64,000 nucleotides of DNA from Streptomyces genisteinicus (lineage in GTDB: Bacteria > Actinomycetota > Actinomycetes > Streptomycetales > Streptomycetaceae), in NCBI RefSeq assembly GCF_014489615.1, contig NZ_CP060825.1, positions 1,357,001-1,421,000 on the forward strand, written 5' to 3'. The notes under the pieces were generated by a model. It did no database searches and had not been told where the DNA came from. It worked only from the letters and a program-made list of their open reading frames with translations. Below, piece after piece: positions 1 through 8,935 of this stretch; within the stretch, counting starts at the first letter, position 1, and each line of letters begins with the position of its first letter. The position numbers and the translations under genes are program-made.

Positions 1-258
1 CTGGACCGGCCCCGCCCGGAAGCCGTCGTCGGCCTGCCGCCCCGCTCCACGCTGCTGCTCTACACCGACGGGCTCGTCGAGTCGCCGCGGCACGTCCTCG
101 ACCTCGGCCTGGACCGGCTGAGCCGCCACGCGGCCGCGCTGGCGCACCGGCCGCTGGAGGTCTTCTGCGACACCCTGCTGCGGGAGGTCCGCCCGGCCGA
201 CAACGACGACGACGTCGCCATGATCGCCCTCCGTACGCCGGACGCCCCCTCCGCCTAG
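1..258 (+). CDS. PP2C/SpoIIE-type serine phosphatase, C-terminal end (partial)
   Basis: Only the last 85 codons are in the window; the gene starts upstream. The fragment contains LLLYTDGLVES followed about 50 residues later by NDDDVAMIALR. These match the two C-terminal metal-binding blocks of SpoIIE/PP2C phosphatases (the DG of YTDGL and the DD of DDDVA). In Streptomyces such domains usually end larger PAS/GAF-containing proteins that dephosphorylate anti-anti-sigma factors; that role is inferred from the family, because the sensor part is not visible. It ends with TAG at 256-258, and an 18-bp sequence covering the last codons is repeated just after the stop (238-255 and 260-277). Confidence 0.85.
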   Translation: MDRPRPEAVVGLPPRSTLLLYTDGLVESPRHVLDLGLDRLSRHAAALAHRPLEVFCDTLLREVRPADNDDDVAMIALRTPDAPSA

Positions 259-294
259 CCCGGACGCCCCCTCCGCCCGGGTCGGGTGCCGCCG

Positions 295-333
295 CCTCCG
301 CCCGGGCCCGGTGCCACCCGGACCGGGCGGAGG
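295..333. terminator. Bidirectional hairpin between convergent genes
   Basis: Arms CCTCCGCCCGG (295-305) and CCGGGCGGAGG (323-333) form a perfect 11-bp stem with a 17-nt loop. It lies between the phosphatase stop (258) and the ABC ATPase stop (341), so it can serve both genes. Confidence 0.6.
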
Positions 334-340
334 ACCGGGG

Positions 341-1672
341 TCAGACCTCCAGGCCCGGGACGTCCGTCGGGGCCGGGCAGATGCGGCGGCCGAGGTGGTC
401 GAAGACGTACAGGTGGGCGAGGTCCACGAGGAGCGGCACCTGTGCGCCGGGGCGGAGCCGCACGTCGGGGCCGGTGCGGACGACCAGGTCGCTCGGTGCG
501 ACGGTGCGGCGCTCGTCGGGTGCGGCGACGTCCGGAGCGTCGAGCACCGCCACGGGGCCGGTGACCTGGGAGACGGCGCGCTCCTTGAGCCGGGCCAGCA
601 TGCCGGGCCCGCCCTCCCGGCGCCTGCGCGTGGCGGTCTGCGGGCGCGAGGACTCCAGGTCGGCCACGACCGCGGGCCGCGAGCCGGTGTTGAAGTGCAC
701 CAGCGCCTCGTGGCCCTGGTACTCCGTGTGCTCGACGAGGCCGGTCAGCGCCACCTCGCCCGGGCGGGCCTGGCTGGGCGGCGCGATGCGGGCGGCTTCG
801 GACCGCAGGCCGACGATGATCTGGCGGCCCTGCTGGATGCGGAGCAACTGGTGGTCGGAGCTGAGCGGTTCGGGCAGCGGCAGTCGCTGGCGGCCGAGGT
901 CGATCGACATCCGCCCGTCGAGCGGCGCGTGCACGACGGCCTGGAGGAGGTTGATCCGGGGGGTGCCGATGAACGCGGCCACGAAGACGTTCGCCGGCAG
1001 GGCGTAGGTCTCGCGCGGACTGCTCACCTGCTGGAGCACGCCCCCGCGCATCACGGCGACGCGGTCGCCCAGCGACATCGCCTCGGCCTGGTCGTGGGTC
1101 ACGTACACCGTCGTGACGCCCAGCTCGGCGGTGAGGCGGGCGATCTCCGCGCGCAGGTGGTTGCGGAGCTTGGCGTCCAGGTTGGAGAGGGGCTCGTCCA
1201 TCAGGAAGACGGAGGGGCGGCGCGAGATGGCGCGCCCCATGGCGACGCGCTGGCGCTCGCCTCCGGAGAGCTGCCCGGGGAAGCGGTCGAGCAGGTCCTC
1301 GATGCCGAGCATCCGGGCGGTCGCCTCGACGCGCGGGTTGCGGTCGGCGCGGGGGTTCTCCAGCTTCAGGGGGAAGCCGATGTTCTCGCGGTTGGTCATG
1401 CTCGGGTAGAGGGCGAAGTTCTGGAACACCATGGCCATGTCGCGTTCCCGGGGCGGGATGTCGTTGGCGTACTCGCCGTCCAGCAGCAACTCGCCCTCGG
1501 TGACGTCCTCCAGTCCGGCGATCATCCGCAGCACGGTCGACTTCCCGCAGCCGGACGGACCGAGCAGGACGAGGAACTCCCCGGGGTCGACGGTGAGGTT
1601 GAGGCGGTCGACGGCACGGGCGTTCCGTCCGTATCTCTTGCTGACGTTGTGCAGTGCGATGGCGCGCGTCAT
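341..1672 (-). CDS. MalK/UgpC-type sugar ABC transporter ATP-binding protein
   Basis: A 443-residue ATPase of the CUT1 carbohydrate-import class, the shared MsmK/MsiK-like type. Walker A GPSGCGKST is near residue 38, the signature LSGGERQRVAMGRA near 130, Walker B VFLMDEPLSNLD follows, and the H-loop is VTHDQ. The region after about residue 240 is a long regulatory/TOBE domain, as in MalK. The ATG at 1672 (MTRAIALHN) is preferred over an in-frame TTG at 1702 because homologs begin there. No permease or binding-protein gene is adjacent, so it probably energises transporters encoded elsewhere, as MsiK does in Streptomyces; whether it is MsiK itself is not decided. Confidence 0.9.
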   Translation of the reverse strand: MTRAIALHNVSKRYGRNARAVDRLNLTVDPGEFLVLLGPSGCGKSTVLRMIAGLEDVTEGELLLDGEYANDIPPRERDMAMVFQNFALYPSMTNRENIGFPLKLENPRADRNPRVEATARMLGIEDLLDRFPGQLSGGERQRVAMGRAISRRPSVFLMDEPLSNLDAKLRNHLRAEIARLTAELGVTTVYVTHDQAEAMSLGDRVAVMRGGVLQQVSSPRETYALPANVFVAAFIGTPRINLLQAVVHAPLDGRMSIDLGRQRLPLPEPLSSDHQLLRIQQGRQIIVGLRSEAARIAPPSQARPGEVALTGLVEHTEYQGHEALVHFNTGSRPAVVADLESSRPQTATRRRREGGPGMLARLKERAVSQVTGPVAVLDAPDVAAPDERRTVAPSDLVVRTGPDVRLRPGAQVPLLVDLAHLYVFDHLGRRICPAPTDVPGLEV

Positions 1673-1913
1673 AGGGGTCCCGCCCGGGAGTGAGGAAGGC
1701 AACCGAGAGGCCAGAAGTTAGCCCACCGCGTGCGATCAGGGAATGGATCGCGCGAAACGTCGGTGAACGGACATCTGAGGCACTGTCCGCTCACTTGCCG
1801 ATCCACCGGAAACGGCTGGAATCCTTCGCTCGCGGCGAAGGGCCGGGGCACATGCTTCCGGCACGAACGGAGCGTCTCGGTCCGGGCTTTCGCGCAGGTC
1901 CGGGCATGCCCGC

Positions 1914-1941
1914 GGGGCCGGCCCCGGTGCGGGCCGGCCCC
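1914..1941 (-). terminator. Terminator after the sortase gene
   Basis: GGGGCCGGCCC (1914-1924) pairs with GGGCCGGCCCC (1931-1941) around the loop CGGTGC. It begins 9 nt beyond the sortase stop codon. The rest of 1703-1949 shows no gene and carries only the upstream region of the ABC ATPase. Confidence 0.6.
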
Positions 1942-1949
1942 ACGTGCGG

Positions 1950-2822
1950 TCACACCCGGCGGACGTCCGTGAGATGCGCGAACACGACGACGTTGGCCGA
2001 GTAGCCGCGCTTCTTGTCGAACGAACCGCCACAGGTCAGCAGGCGCAGCTCGGGACGTCCGGTGCTCCCGTAGACCTGTTTGTCGGGGAACTCGTCCTTG
2101 GTGAAGGTGCGGACCTTGTCCACCGTGAACACCGCCGTGCGGCGGTCCTCGCGGACCACGTCCACCGTGTCCCCGGGCTTGAGCCTGCTCAGGTTGAGGA
2201 AGACGGCGGGGCCGGTCCTGGTGTCCCGGTGGCCGACCGCGACCGCGGTGCCCGCCTCGCCGGGGGCGGGCCCCATGCCGTACCAGCCCACGAGCTTCGG
2301 CTCGTCGACCGGTGGCGCCGTGAGCGTCCCACGGGCGTCGAGTCCGAGGAGCGTCACGGGGGACGTGATCGTGAGCTTCGGGATGACCAGCCGCTTGGCC
2401 GGGGACGGCGGGAGCGGCTGGACACCCCGGGCCTTGCCGTCCCTGGACGCCGGCCGCGGGGTGGATTCCTTGCGGCGGGCGCCCGCGGGCGACGGCGAGG
2501 ACGCCGGCTTCGCCGTGCGGGACGGCACCGGCGAAGCCCGGGGGGCGGGCGTCCGGCGGGCCGGCGGGGCCTCCACCCGCTTGGTGAGCGGGGGGAGTTC
2601 GATCCGCGCCGGGGCCGCCGCCGCGACGGCGACGGTGGCCCCCGCCCCGTCCGCGGACGTGCCGTCGCACGCGTGGACGAGGCCGGTCACCAGGGTCGCC
2701 GTCACGCTCAGCGTGATGGTGAGGCGGCAGGCGCGGCTCGGTCCGCGACGGCGGCGACGGGGCCGGGGACGCGCGGGAGGCCGGGGCCGGCCGCTCAGGG
2801 GATCACGCAGCGCCGTGGACAC
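1950..2822 (-). CDS. Class F sortase
   Basis: A 290-residue membrane-anchored transpeptidase. An Arg/Pro-rich N-terminus is followed by a hydrophobic segment (about residues 33-50), a long Ala/Pro/Ser/Arg linker, and the sortase beta-barrel from about residue 140. Catalytic residues are visible: His in VGHRDT, Cys in LRLLTCGGSF and Arg in KKRGYSANVVVFA. The TCGGSFD and GYSANVVVFA blocks are typical of class F rather than the LAXTG-recognising class E. The start overlaps the upstream secreted-protein gene by 20 nt, so the two are probably translationally coupled and the neighbour may be its substrate or partner. Confidence 0.9.
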   Translation of the reverse strand: MSTALRDPLSGRPRPPARPRPRRRRRGPSRACRLTITLSVTATLVTGLVHACDGTSADGAGATVAVAAAAPARIELPPLTKRVEAPPARRTPAPRASPVPSRTAKPASSPSPAGARRKESTPRPASRDGKARGVQPLPPSPAKRLVIPKLTITSPVTLLGLDARGTLTAPPVDEPKLVGWYGMGPAPGEAGTAVAVGHRDTRTGPAVFLNLSRLKPGDTVDVVREDRRTAVFTVDKVRTFTKDEFPDKQVYGSTGRPELRLLTCGGSFDKKRGYSANVVVFAHLTDVRRV

Positions 2823-3495
2823 GGCGGCGTGCCCGGCGGACGACGATCAGGCCCGCGAGGCCCGCGAGGAGGGTGCCGGCCACGACGGGCGTCGCGCCGA
2901 CGCCGGAGCCGTCGTCGCCGCCGGTGCCCGACATGCCGCCGCCGCCCGCCGGGACGGCGCCGGACGGCTGCTCCCACTTGTCGTCCTGGCCGGCGGCCGC
3001 CGTGCGGTCCTCGTTGCCGTTGCCGTCGCCGTTGTCGGGACGCTCGCCGCGGGCGCCCGGGGTGCCCCTCTTCGCGTCGGGGCAGGTGACGGTGAAGATC
3101 TTCTGCTTGGCGACGCCGCCGGTGAAGGTCCAGGTGAGGCGGTAGTCGCCCTCGGGCAGGCTGTACTCCGGGGTGTGGCCGCGGCCGGCGATCAGGGTGA
3201 GGCTGCCGGACAGGGTCGGGCCGGTCGGCGTGGGCGGCTGGGGCGCGATGGCCCAGGTGAGGAGCGGGACGGTCTCGAAGTTGAAGGCCGAGAGGCTGAA
3301 CTTGCAGACCTTCAGGTCGTCCTGGGTGTTCCAGTGGGGCACGCCCGCGCGGTGGACCTTCAGGTCACCGCTGTCGCCCGGGGCGGCGAGGGCCGGCGAG
3401 GCGCCGGCCAGGGTGGCGCCGGCGACGGCGAGCGTCGCCAGGGCCGCCGCGGCGGGACGGAGGCGGTGGGCGCGGAACGATGCGGTGGACGGCAT
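2803..3495 (-). CDS. Secreted surface protein with C-terminal anchor-like segment, coupled to sortase
   Basis: 230 residues. A Sec signal peptide ends near ASPALA (about residue 37). An Ig/immunoglobulin-like domain of about 100 residues with two cysteines (DLKVCKF and TVTCPD) follows, then a Gly/Asp/Asn-rich linker, and a hydrophobic segment (TPVVAGTLLAGLAGLIVV) ending in RRARRR. This hydrophobic-plus-basic tail is the layout of a sortase sorting signal, but no LPXTG/LAXTG is present before it; the nearest candidate is MSGTGG. The start has AAGGAG 7 nt upstream. It is first in a two-gene operon with the class F sortase. Function beyond surface display is unknown. Confidence 0.8.
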   Translation of the reverse strand: MPSTASFRAHRLRPAAAALATLAVAGATLAGASPALAAPGDSGDLKVHRAGVPHWNTQDDLKVCKFSLSAFNFETVPLLTWAIAPQPPTPTGPTLSGSLTLIAGRGHTPEYSLPEGDYRLTWTFTGGVAKQKIFTVTCPDAKRGTPGARGERPDNGDGNGNEDRTAAAGQDDKWEQPSGAVPAGGGGMSGTGGDDGSGVGATPVVAGTLLAGLAGLIVVRRARRRVHGAA

Positions 3496-3613
3496 GCGAG
3501 GCTCCTTCGAGCTGATCTGATTGTCATACTGATCAGGCGATCGCCTGACTAGATGTCACAGAACGACGGCGCCAAAGCCTCGAATCGCTGAAACGGTGTC
3601 AGATATGCCCTGA

Positions 3614-4849
3614 CTAGCCGATACCGGATGTGTGCCGACCGGGCGACGGAGCCGCCTCCGCGGCCGCCGCCGCACCGCGCGACCGCCGCCCCCGCGCCGG
3701 GCGGGCCGCCCGGACCGCCACGCCCGCCGAGGCCGCGAGCAGCACCCCGATGACCGTGAACGGCGCCGCCGCGCCGGCCACGCCCGCGACGAGCCCGGCC
3801 GCGGCGGGCGCGGCGACCTGCCCCAGGCGGTTGCCCGTCAGACGCAGCGCGAGCGCTGTGGACCGCGCCTGCTCCGGCGCCGCGCGCACCACGGTCGTCA
3901 TCGACAGCGGCTGCCCCGCCCCGAGGCAGAAGCCCAGCACGGTCAGCATCGCCGCGAGCGCCCACAGGGGCACCGGCAGCGCGAGCGCGGCGCAGAGCAG
4001 GCCGCCGGTGAGACACGTCGTGGCCAGCAGCGCGGTCCGGCCCATCAGGCGGAGCAGCGGGCCCATCACCAGCCGGCAGGCGATCGTCGCGGCGGCCCGC
4101 AGCGACAGCAGCACACCGACCACCGCGGGCGCGATGCCGCGCTGCTCGCCGACCACGGGAAGGTAGGCGGTGAGGACGTCGGTCGCCGACAGCACCGCGA
4201 GGCTCACGAAGATCCCCGCGGGCACACCGCGGGTGCGCAGGATGCCCCGGACCGGGACCTTGGCGCGGGCGGCGCGGGGCACGGGACGGGGCCGGGCCTC
4301 GATCCGCCACATCGAGGTGAGGGCCACGGCCGCGACGGCGGCGGAGGCGTGGAGCGCGAGGGCGCTCGTCCGGGCCATGTCGCCGCCGATCACGGCGCCC
4401 GCGGCGAGCGGGCCGGCGAGCTGGCCGAGGGAGGCGCCGATGGTGAAGTGCCCGAAGTTGCGGTCCTGTTCGGCGGGGGCGGACCGGCGGGCGACGATGG
4501 ACTGGGCGCCGATCACGAAGCACAGGTGGCCGAGGCCGGTCAGTCCGCTCCAGGCCGCGACGGCGCCGAGGGAACCGGCCGTGCCGCCGAGGGCGCAGCC
4601 GCCGGCGATGAGGAGGACCCCGGCGGCCAGCAGGGGCGCGCACCGGCCGTGGTCGGTGCGGCGGCCGAGCGGCACGGCCGCGAGGAGCGGGAGCAGCGCG
4701 TAGGCGCCGGCGATGACGCCGACGGCGCGCTCGTCCGCTCCGAGGGCGAGTGCCCGGTAGGACACGGCGGGCCGCGCCATCGACACCGCGCCCTGCGCGA
4801 AGGCGAACGCGACGACGAGGCGCAGCAGCCAGCCCCGGGAGGACGCCAT
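3614..4849 (-). CDS. MFS transporter, 12 membrane segments
   Basis: A 411-residue major facilitator. The protein is mostly hydrophobic with about 12 predicted membrane segments. A GRRTDHGR-type loop after the second segment corresponds to the MFS motif A, and the C-terminal tail is Ala/Arg-rich. It starts 1 nt after the stop of the upstream CitMHS gene (TGA-C-ATG), so it is co-transcribed and translationally coupled with it. The substrate cannot be read from sequence; the pairing suggests a role linked to citrate or another carboxylate, or efflux of a related compound. Confidence 0.85.
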   Translation of the reverse strand: MASSRGWLLRLVVAFAFAQGAVSMARPAVSYRALALGADERAVGVIAGAYALLPLLAAVPLGRRTDHGRCAPLLAAGVLLIAGGCALGGTAGSLGAVAAWSGLTGLGHLCFVIGAQSIVARRSAPAEQDRNFGHFTIGASLGQLAGPLAAGAVIGGDMARTSALALHASAAVAAVALTSMWRIEARPRPVPRAARAKVPVRGILRTRGVPAGIFVSLAVLSATDVLTAYLPVVGEQRGIAPAVVGVLLSLRAAATIACRLVMGPLLRLMGRTALLATTCLTGGLLCAALALPVPLWALAAMLTVLGFCLGAGQPLSMTTVVRAAPEQARSTALALRLTGNRLGQVAAPAAAGLVAGVAGAAAPFTVIGVLLAASAGVAVRAARPARGRRSRGAAAAAEAAPSPGRHTSGIG

Positions 4850-4850
4850 G

Positions 4851-6347
4851 TCAGATGATTCCGAACAGGATGCCGGCGCCGAGGACCACCAGCGAGGTGA
4901 GGGCGGCCCACTTCACGGTGAACCGGGTGTGGTCGCCGAACTCGACCTTCGCCATGCCGACCAGCACGTACACCGCCGGGACCAGCGGGCTGGACATGTG
5001 CAGGGCCTGGCCCACGAGCGAGGCGCGGGCGATCTCCAGCGGTGACACGCCGTGGGCGGCGCCCGCCTCGGCGAGGACGGGCAGGACGCCGAAGTAGAAG
5101 CCGTCGTTGGACATGAAGTACGTCAGCGGGAGGCTCAGCAGGCCGGTGACCACGGCCATGTGCGGGCCCATGCCCTCGGGGATCGCCCCGACGAGCCAGT
5201 CGGCCATGTGCTCGACCATGCCGGTGCCGGTGAGGACTCCGGTGAAGACGGCGGCGGCGAAGACCATGCCCGAGACGTTGAGGACGTTCTCCGCGTGGGC
5301 GGCGATGCGGGCCTTCTGGTCGTTCATCGACGGGTAGTTGACGGTGAGGGCGAGCGCGGCGCCGAGCAGGAACAGCACCGGGATCGGCAGCAGTTCCATG
5401 ATCATGGAGGCGAGGAGGGCCACGGTCAGGCCCGCGTTGAACCAGTACAGCTTCGGGCGCAGGGTGGGCCGGTTCGGGTCGAGACCCTGGAACTCCTCGT
5501 CGGGGGTGCCCCCTTCGCCCGCGGGCGAGCCGGAACCGTCGCCGCCGCTCGCCGCCGCGTCGCCGGACCCTCCGGCCGGCGCACCGCCCGCGGGACCGCC
5601 GCCCGGCGCAGCGCCCGCGGACCCTCCGGACGCGCTCCGGCCCGTGCCGCCGGCGCCGGACGCGCCCGTGCCGCCGCCGGTCTTCACCAGGACCGTCTCG
5701 CTCCGCGGTTCGAGCGCCTCGTCCAGCGAGAGGTAGCCGAGGCGCTTGCGCTCGCGCCGGCCGAGGACGTACGCCAGGGCGATCACGAAGAGCAGGCCGG
5801 CGCCGAGCGCCGGGATCATCGGGACGAAGATGTCGGCCGCGTCCAGCTTCAGGGCGGTCGCCGCACGGGCGGTCGGGCCGCCCCAGGGCAGGGTGTTCAT
5901 GACGCCGTTGGCCGTCGCGGCGACACCCGTCATCACGACCAGGCTCATGCCGAGCCGCTTGTAGAGCGGATACATCGCCGACACCGTGATCATGAACGTG
6001 GTGGAGCCGTCGCCGTCGAGCGAGACGATCGCGGCCAGCAGCGCCGTGCCGACCACGATCCGCAGCGGGTCCGCGCGGCAGAAGCGCAGGATGCCGCGGA
6101 CGATCGGGTCGAAGAGGCCGACGTCGATCATCACGCCGAAGTAGACGATCGCGAACATCAGCATCGCGGCCGTGGGGGCGAGGTTGCCGACGCCCTCGAG
6201 GACGTAGTCCCCGAGGTGCGCGCCCTCGCCCACGATCACGCAGAAGAGGGCCGGGATCAGGACCAGCGCCGCGATCGGCGACATCTTCTTCGTCATGATC
6301 AGGACCAGGAAGGTCGCGATCATGACGAAGCCGAGGACTGTCAGCAT
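4851..6347 (-). CDS. CitMHS-family citrate-metal:proton symporter
   Basis: 498 residues with roughly 12 membrane segments. The N-terminus LTVLGFVMIATFLVLIMTKK, the block SLDGDGSTTFMITVSAM and the block NGVMNTLPWGGPTARAA are characteristic of the CitM/CitH family, which imports citrate complexed to Mg2+ or Ca2+ with protons. The central cytoplasmic loop (about residues 215-285) is expanded by a low-complexity Gly/Ala/Ser/Pro tract not found in compact family members. It is the first gene of a two-gene unit with the MFS transporter. The start has AGGTG about 7 nt upstream. No CitA/B-type two-component genes are adjacent; an orphan CitB-like regulator lies 17 kb away. Confidence 0.9.
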   Translation of the reverse strand: MLTVLGFVMIATFLVLIMTKKMSPIAALVLIPALFCVIVGEGAHLGDYVLEGVGNLAPTAAMLMFAIVYFGVMIDVGLFDPIVRGILRFCRADPLRIVVGTALLAAIVSLDGDGSTTFMITVSAMYPLYKRLGMSLVVMTGVAATANGVMNTLPWGGPTARAATALKLDAADIFVPMIPALGAGLLFVIALAYVLGRRERKRLGYLSLDEALEPRSETVLVKTGGGTGASGAGGTGRSASGGSAGAAPGGGPAGGAPAGGSGDAAASGGDGSGSPAGEGGTPDEEFQGLDPNRPTLRPKLYWFNAGLTVALLASMIMELLPIPVLFLLGAALALTVNYPSMNDQKARIAAHAENVLNVSGMVFAAAVFTGVLTGTGMVEHMADWLVGAIPEGMGPHMAVVTGLLSLPLTYFMSNDGFYFGVLPVLAEAGAAHGVSPLEIARASLVGQALHMSSPLVPAVYVLVGMAKVEFGDHTRFTVKWAALTSLVVLGAGILFGII

Positions 6348-6467
6348 TCAGGACACCTCACGTTCACCCTTGAACTCCACCGGGGGCGGCGGCCCGGACG
6401 ACGTTAGGTGCCGTGAAATGCCGTTAACAAGGTGTTGACACGTGAGCAATACGAGCAGAACCCCAGC

Positions 6468-8786
6468 TCACCGGGGTGCCGGTGTCACCTCGACCGGGAA
6501 TCCGTTGAGCACCGCCGTGCCCGACAGGGGGTCGGTCCTGGAGCCGTCGAGGAGCTGGTTGACGTTGACGCCGGGACGGGCGGCCGCGGTGGACAGCCGG
6601 ACGCCGGAGCGGTCGTGGCCCCATCCGTGCGGCAGGCTCACCACGCCCCTGCGCACGTCCTCGGTGATCTCCACGGGCGCGTCGACGCTCCCGCCCTCCG
6701 CGGTGACCCGGGCGGTGTCGCCGTCGCCGAGGCCGAGGCGGTCCGCGTCGTCGGGGTGGACGTGGAGGGTGCAGCGGTTGGAACCGCCGTTCAGCGCGGG
6801 CACGTTGTGCAGCCAGCTGTTGTTGGAGCGCAGATGGCGGCGGCCGACGAGGACGAGGGAGGCCGGCCGGGCGCCGAGCGCCTCGCGCAGCCGGGGCAGG
6901 TCGGCCGCGACCGGGCCGGGCAGCAGCTCCACCCGGCCGCTGCGGGTGCGCAGGATCTCGGGCAGCCGGGGCCGCAGCGGGCCCAGGTCGATGCCGTGCG
7001 GCTGCGCCTTGAGCCCGGCCAGGGTGAGGCCGTAGGGCCCGAGGCGCAGCATCATGTCGAGCCGGCGTTCCGCCCCGCTGTCGCCGGTGAGATCGGCGGC
7101 GATCTTCGCCGGGTCCCCGCCGTGGACGGTGGAGTGCGGGTCGGCGACCGCTTTCTCCAGCGTCTGGCCGATGACCATGTCGTCGACGGCCGACGGGTCG
7201 GCGCCGTGCATCCCGGAGACGGCGAGGACCAGCCGGGCGAGGATCTCGCACTCGTCCCTCAGCCCCTCCTCCAGCGGTACGGCCGCCGGGGTGAAGCGGA
7301 CCTGGTTGCGCACCGCCAGGGCGTTGAACGCGAAGTCGAAGTGGGCGCTCTGGGCCGGGGGCGGCGGGGGCAGGACGACGTCGGCGTGGCGGGAGGTCTC
7401 GTTGAGGTAGGGATCGACGCTGACCATGAAGTCCAGGCCCGCCAGCGCCCGGTCGAGCCGGTCGCCGTCCGGGGCGCTGAGCACGGGATTGCCCGCGACG
7501 CAGATCAGGGCGCGGATGCGCCCCTCGCCCGGAGTCTCCATCTCCTCCGCGAGGACGGCCACCGGCAGCTCGCCCTTCGCCTCGGGGCGCGCGGAGACGC
7601 GGCTGGCCCAGCGGCCGAGGGCGAAGCCCTTGCCCGGGGCGGCGGGGCGCGGGGCCCGGTCGGTGGCGGAGAGCGGGAAGAGGGCTCCGCCGGGGCGGTC
7701 GAGATTGCCGGTGAGGACGTTGAGCACGTCGACGAGCCAGCTGGCCAGCGTGCCGTGCTCGACGGTGCAGCTGCCGATGCGGCCGTAGACGGCGGCGGTG
7801 GGGGCGGCCGCCAGCTCGCGGGCCATCGCCCGGATGTCGTCCGGTGCCACGTCGCAGGCGGCGCCGACGGCCTCGGGGGTGAACGCCGCCGTCGCGGTCT
7901 CGACGTCGGCGATGCCCTCGACCAGTTCCGCCAGGCGGCCGGGAGCGGTGAGCCCCTCGGCGAAGAGGACGTTCACCAGGGCGGCGAGGAGCAGGGCGTC
8001 GGTGCCGGGGCGGATGGCCACGTGCCGGTCGGCGAGCCGGGCGGTGCGGGTGCGCCGCGGGTCGACGACGGTGAGGGTGCCGCCGCGCCGGCGCAGCGCC
8101 TTCAGCCTGCCGGGGAAGTCCGGCGCGGTGCACAGGCTGCCGTTGGACTCCAGGGGGTTGGCGCCGAGGAGCAGCAGGTGGTCGGTGCGGTCGAGGTCGG
8201 GTACGGGGATGGCGAGGGCGCTGCCGTAGAGCAGTCCGCCGGAGACGTGCTTGGGCATCTGGTCGAGCGTCGAGGCGGTGAAGAGGTTGCGGGTGCGCAG
8301 GGCGCCGAGCAGGACGGGCGGGTAGAGGGCGCCGGCCATGGTGTGGACGTTGGGGTTGCCGAGGAACAGGCCGACGGCGTGCGGACCGTGCTCCTCCAGC
8401 AGGGGCCGGACGCGGGCGGCGATCAGGTCGAACGCCTCCTCCCAGCTCGCCTCGCGCAGCTCCCCGTCCCGGCGTACGAGGGGGGTGCGCAGGCGGTCGG
8501 GGTCGGCGTCCAGCTCGCCGAAGGAGGCGCCCTTGGGGCAGATGAAGCCGTCGCTGAAGACGTCGTCGCGGTCGCCGCGCACCCCGGTGACCCGGGTGCC
8601 CTCGATGGTGAGGGTCAGGCCGCAGGTCGCCTCGCAGAGCGGGCAGATGCGCAGCGCGGTCCGGGTGTCCGGGCCGGCCTCCGGGGAGGGCGCGGCGGCC
8701 CCGGCGGCGGGCGGGGCCTTCGCCGTGCCGGGGGCGCCCCCGGGTGCGGGCGGCGTCGTCGGGGCGTCGGCTGCGGTGCTGGACAC
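6468..8786 (-). CDS. Molybdopterin oxidoreductase (formate dehydrogenase/nitrate reductase superfamily)
   Basis: 772 residues starting at a GTG (MSSTAADAP) preceded by GGGAGGA at ideal distance; an upstream in-frame ATG at 8810 lacks such a site. An Ala/Pro-rich leader of about 40 residues precedes CPLCEATCGL and then DGFICPKGAS, which give the four cysteines of an N-terminal 4Fe-4S cluster. The molybdopterin-binding core and a C-terminal dinucleotide-binding domain (NNSWLHN, PHGWGHD) follow. The family oxidises or reduces small substrates through a Mo-bis-MGD cofactor; substrate and electron partner are not apparent. It is monocistronic, without accessory subunits nearby, and no twin-arginine signal is seen, so it is probably cytoplasmic. 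It follows a tetR gene in the same direction. Confidence 0.88.
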   Translation of the reverse strand: MSSTAADAPTTPPAPGGAPGTAKAPPAAGAAAPSPEAGPDTRTALRICPLCEATCGLTLTIEGTRVTGVRGDRDDVFSDGFICPKGASFGELDADPDRLRTPLVRRDGELREASWEEAFDLIAARVRPLLEEHGPHAVGLFLGNPNVHTMAGALYPPVLLGALRTRNLFTASTLDQMPKHVSGGLLYGSALAIPVPDLDRTDHLLLLGANPLESNGSLCTAPDFPGRLKALRRRGGTLTVVDPRRTRTARLADRHVAIRPGTDALLLAALVNVLFAEGLTAPGRLAELVEGIADVETATAAFTPEAVGAACDVAPDDIRAMARELAAAPTAAVYGRIGSCTVEHGTLASWLVDVLNVLTGNLDRPGGALFPLSATDRAPRPAAPGKGFALGRWASRVSARPEAKGELPVAVLAEEMETPGEGRIRALICVAGNPVLSAPDGDRLDRALAGLDFMVSVDPYLNETSRHADVVLPPPPPAQSAHFDFAFNALAVRNQVRFTPAAVPLEEGLRDECEILARLVLAVSGMHGADPSAVDDMVIGQTLEKAVADPHSTVHGGDPAKIAADLTGDSGAERRLDMMLRLGPYGLTLAGLKAQPHGIDLGPLRPRLPEILRTRSGRVELLPGPVAADLPRLREALGARPASLVLVGRRHLRSNNSWLHNVPALNGGSNRCTLHVHPDDADRLGLGDGDTARVTAEGGSVDAPVEITEDVRRGVVSLPHGWGHDRSGVRLSTAAARPGVNVNQLLDGSRTDPLSGTAVLNGFPVEVTPAPR

Positions 8787-8827
8787 AGGTCCTCCCGGGG
8801 GCGGTGGCATGCCGTCACCCGCGAGCA

Positions 8828-8839
8828 TACCGACCGGTA
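8828..8839. promoter_or_regulatory. Possible TetR-type operator TACCGacCGGTA
   Basis: A perfect 12-bp palindrome lies 42 nt before the oxidoreductase GTG and overlaps a candidate minus-strand -10 box (TATGCT, 8824-8829). Palindromes of this ACCGACCGGT type are frequent TetR-family targets. The adjacent tetR gene is the obvious candidate binder, but its own upstream region has a different palindrome. Confidence 0.45.
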
Positions 8840-8935
8840 GGCATGGACGGCAGGGTCTTGCCGCACCCGGACGGGCACGGCGGCGCCGGGTGCCGCGCGC
8901 CGGCCGCCCGCGTGCCGGCGCCGGTGCGCGGGCGG

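Noticed and set aside
8787..8810. ATG at 8810 as start of the molybdopterin oxidoreductase
   Set aside because: The GTG at 8786 has GGGAGGA at ideal spacing, while the ATG has no ribosome site.
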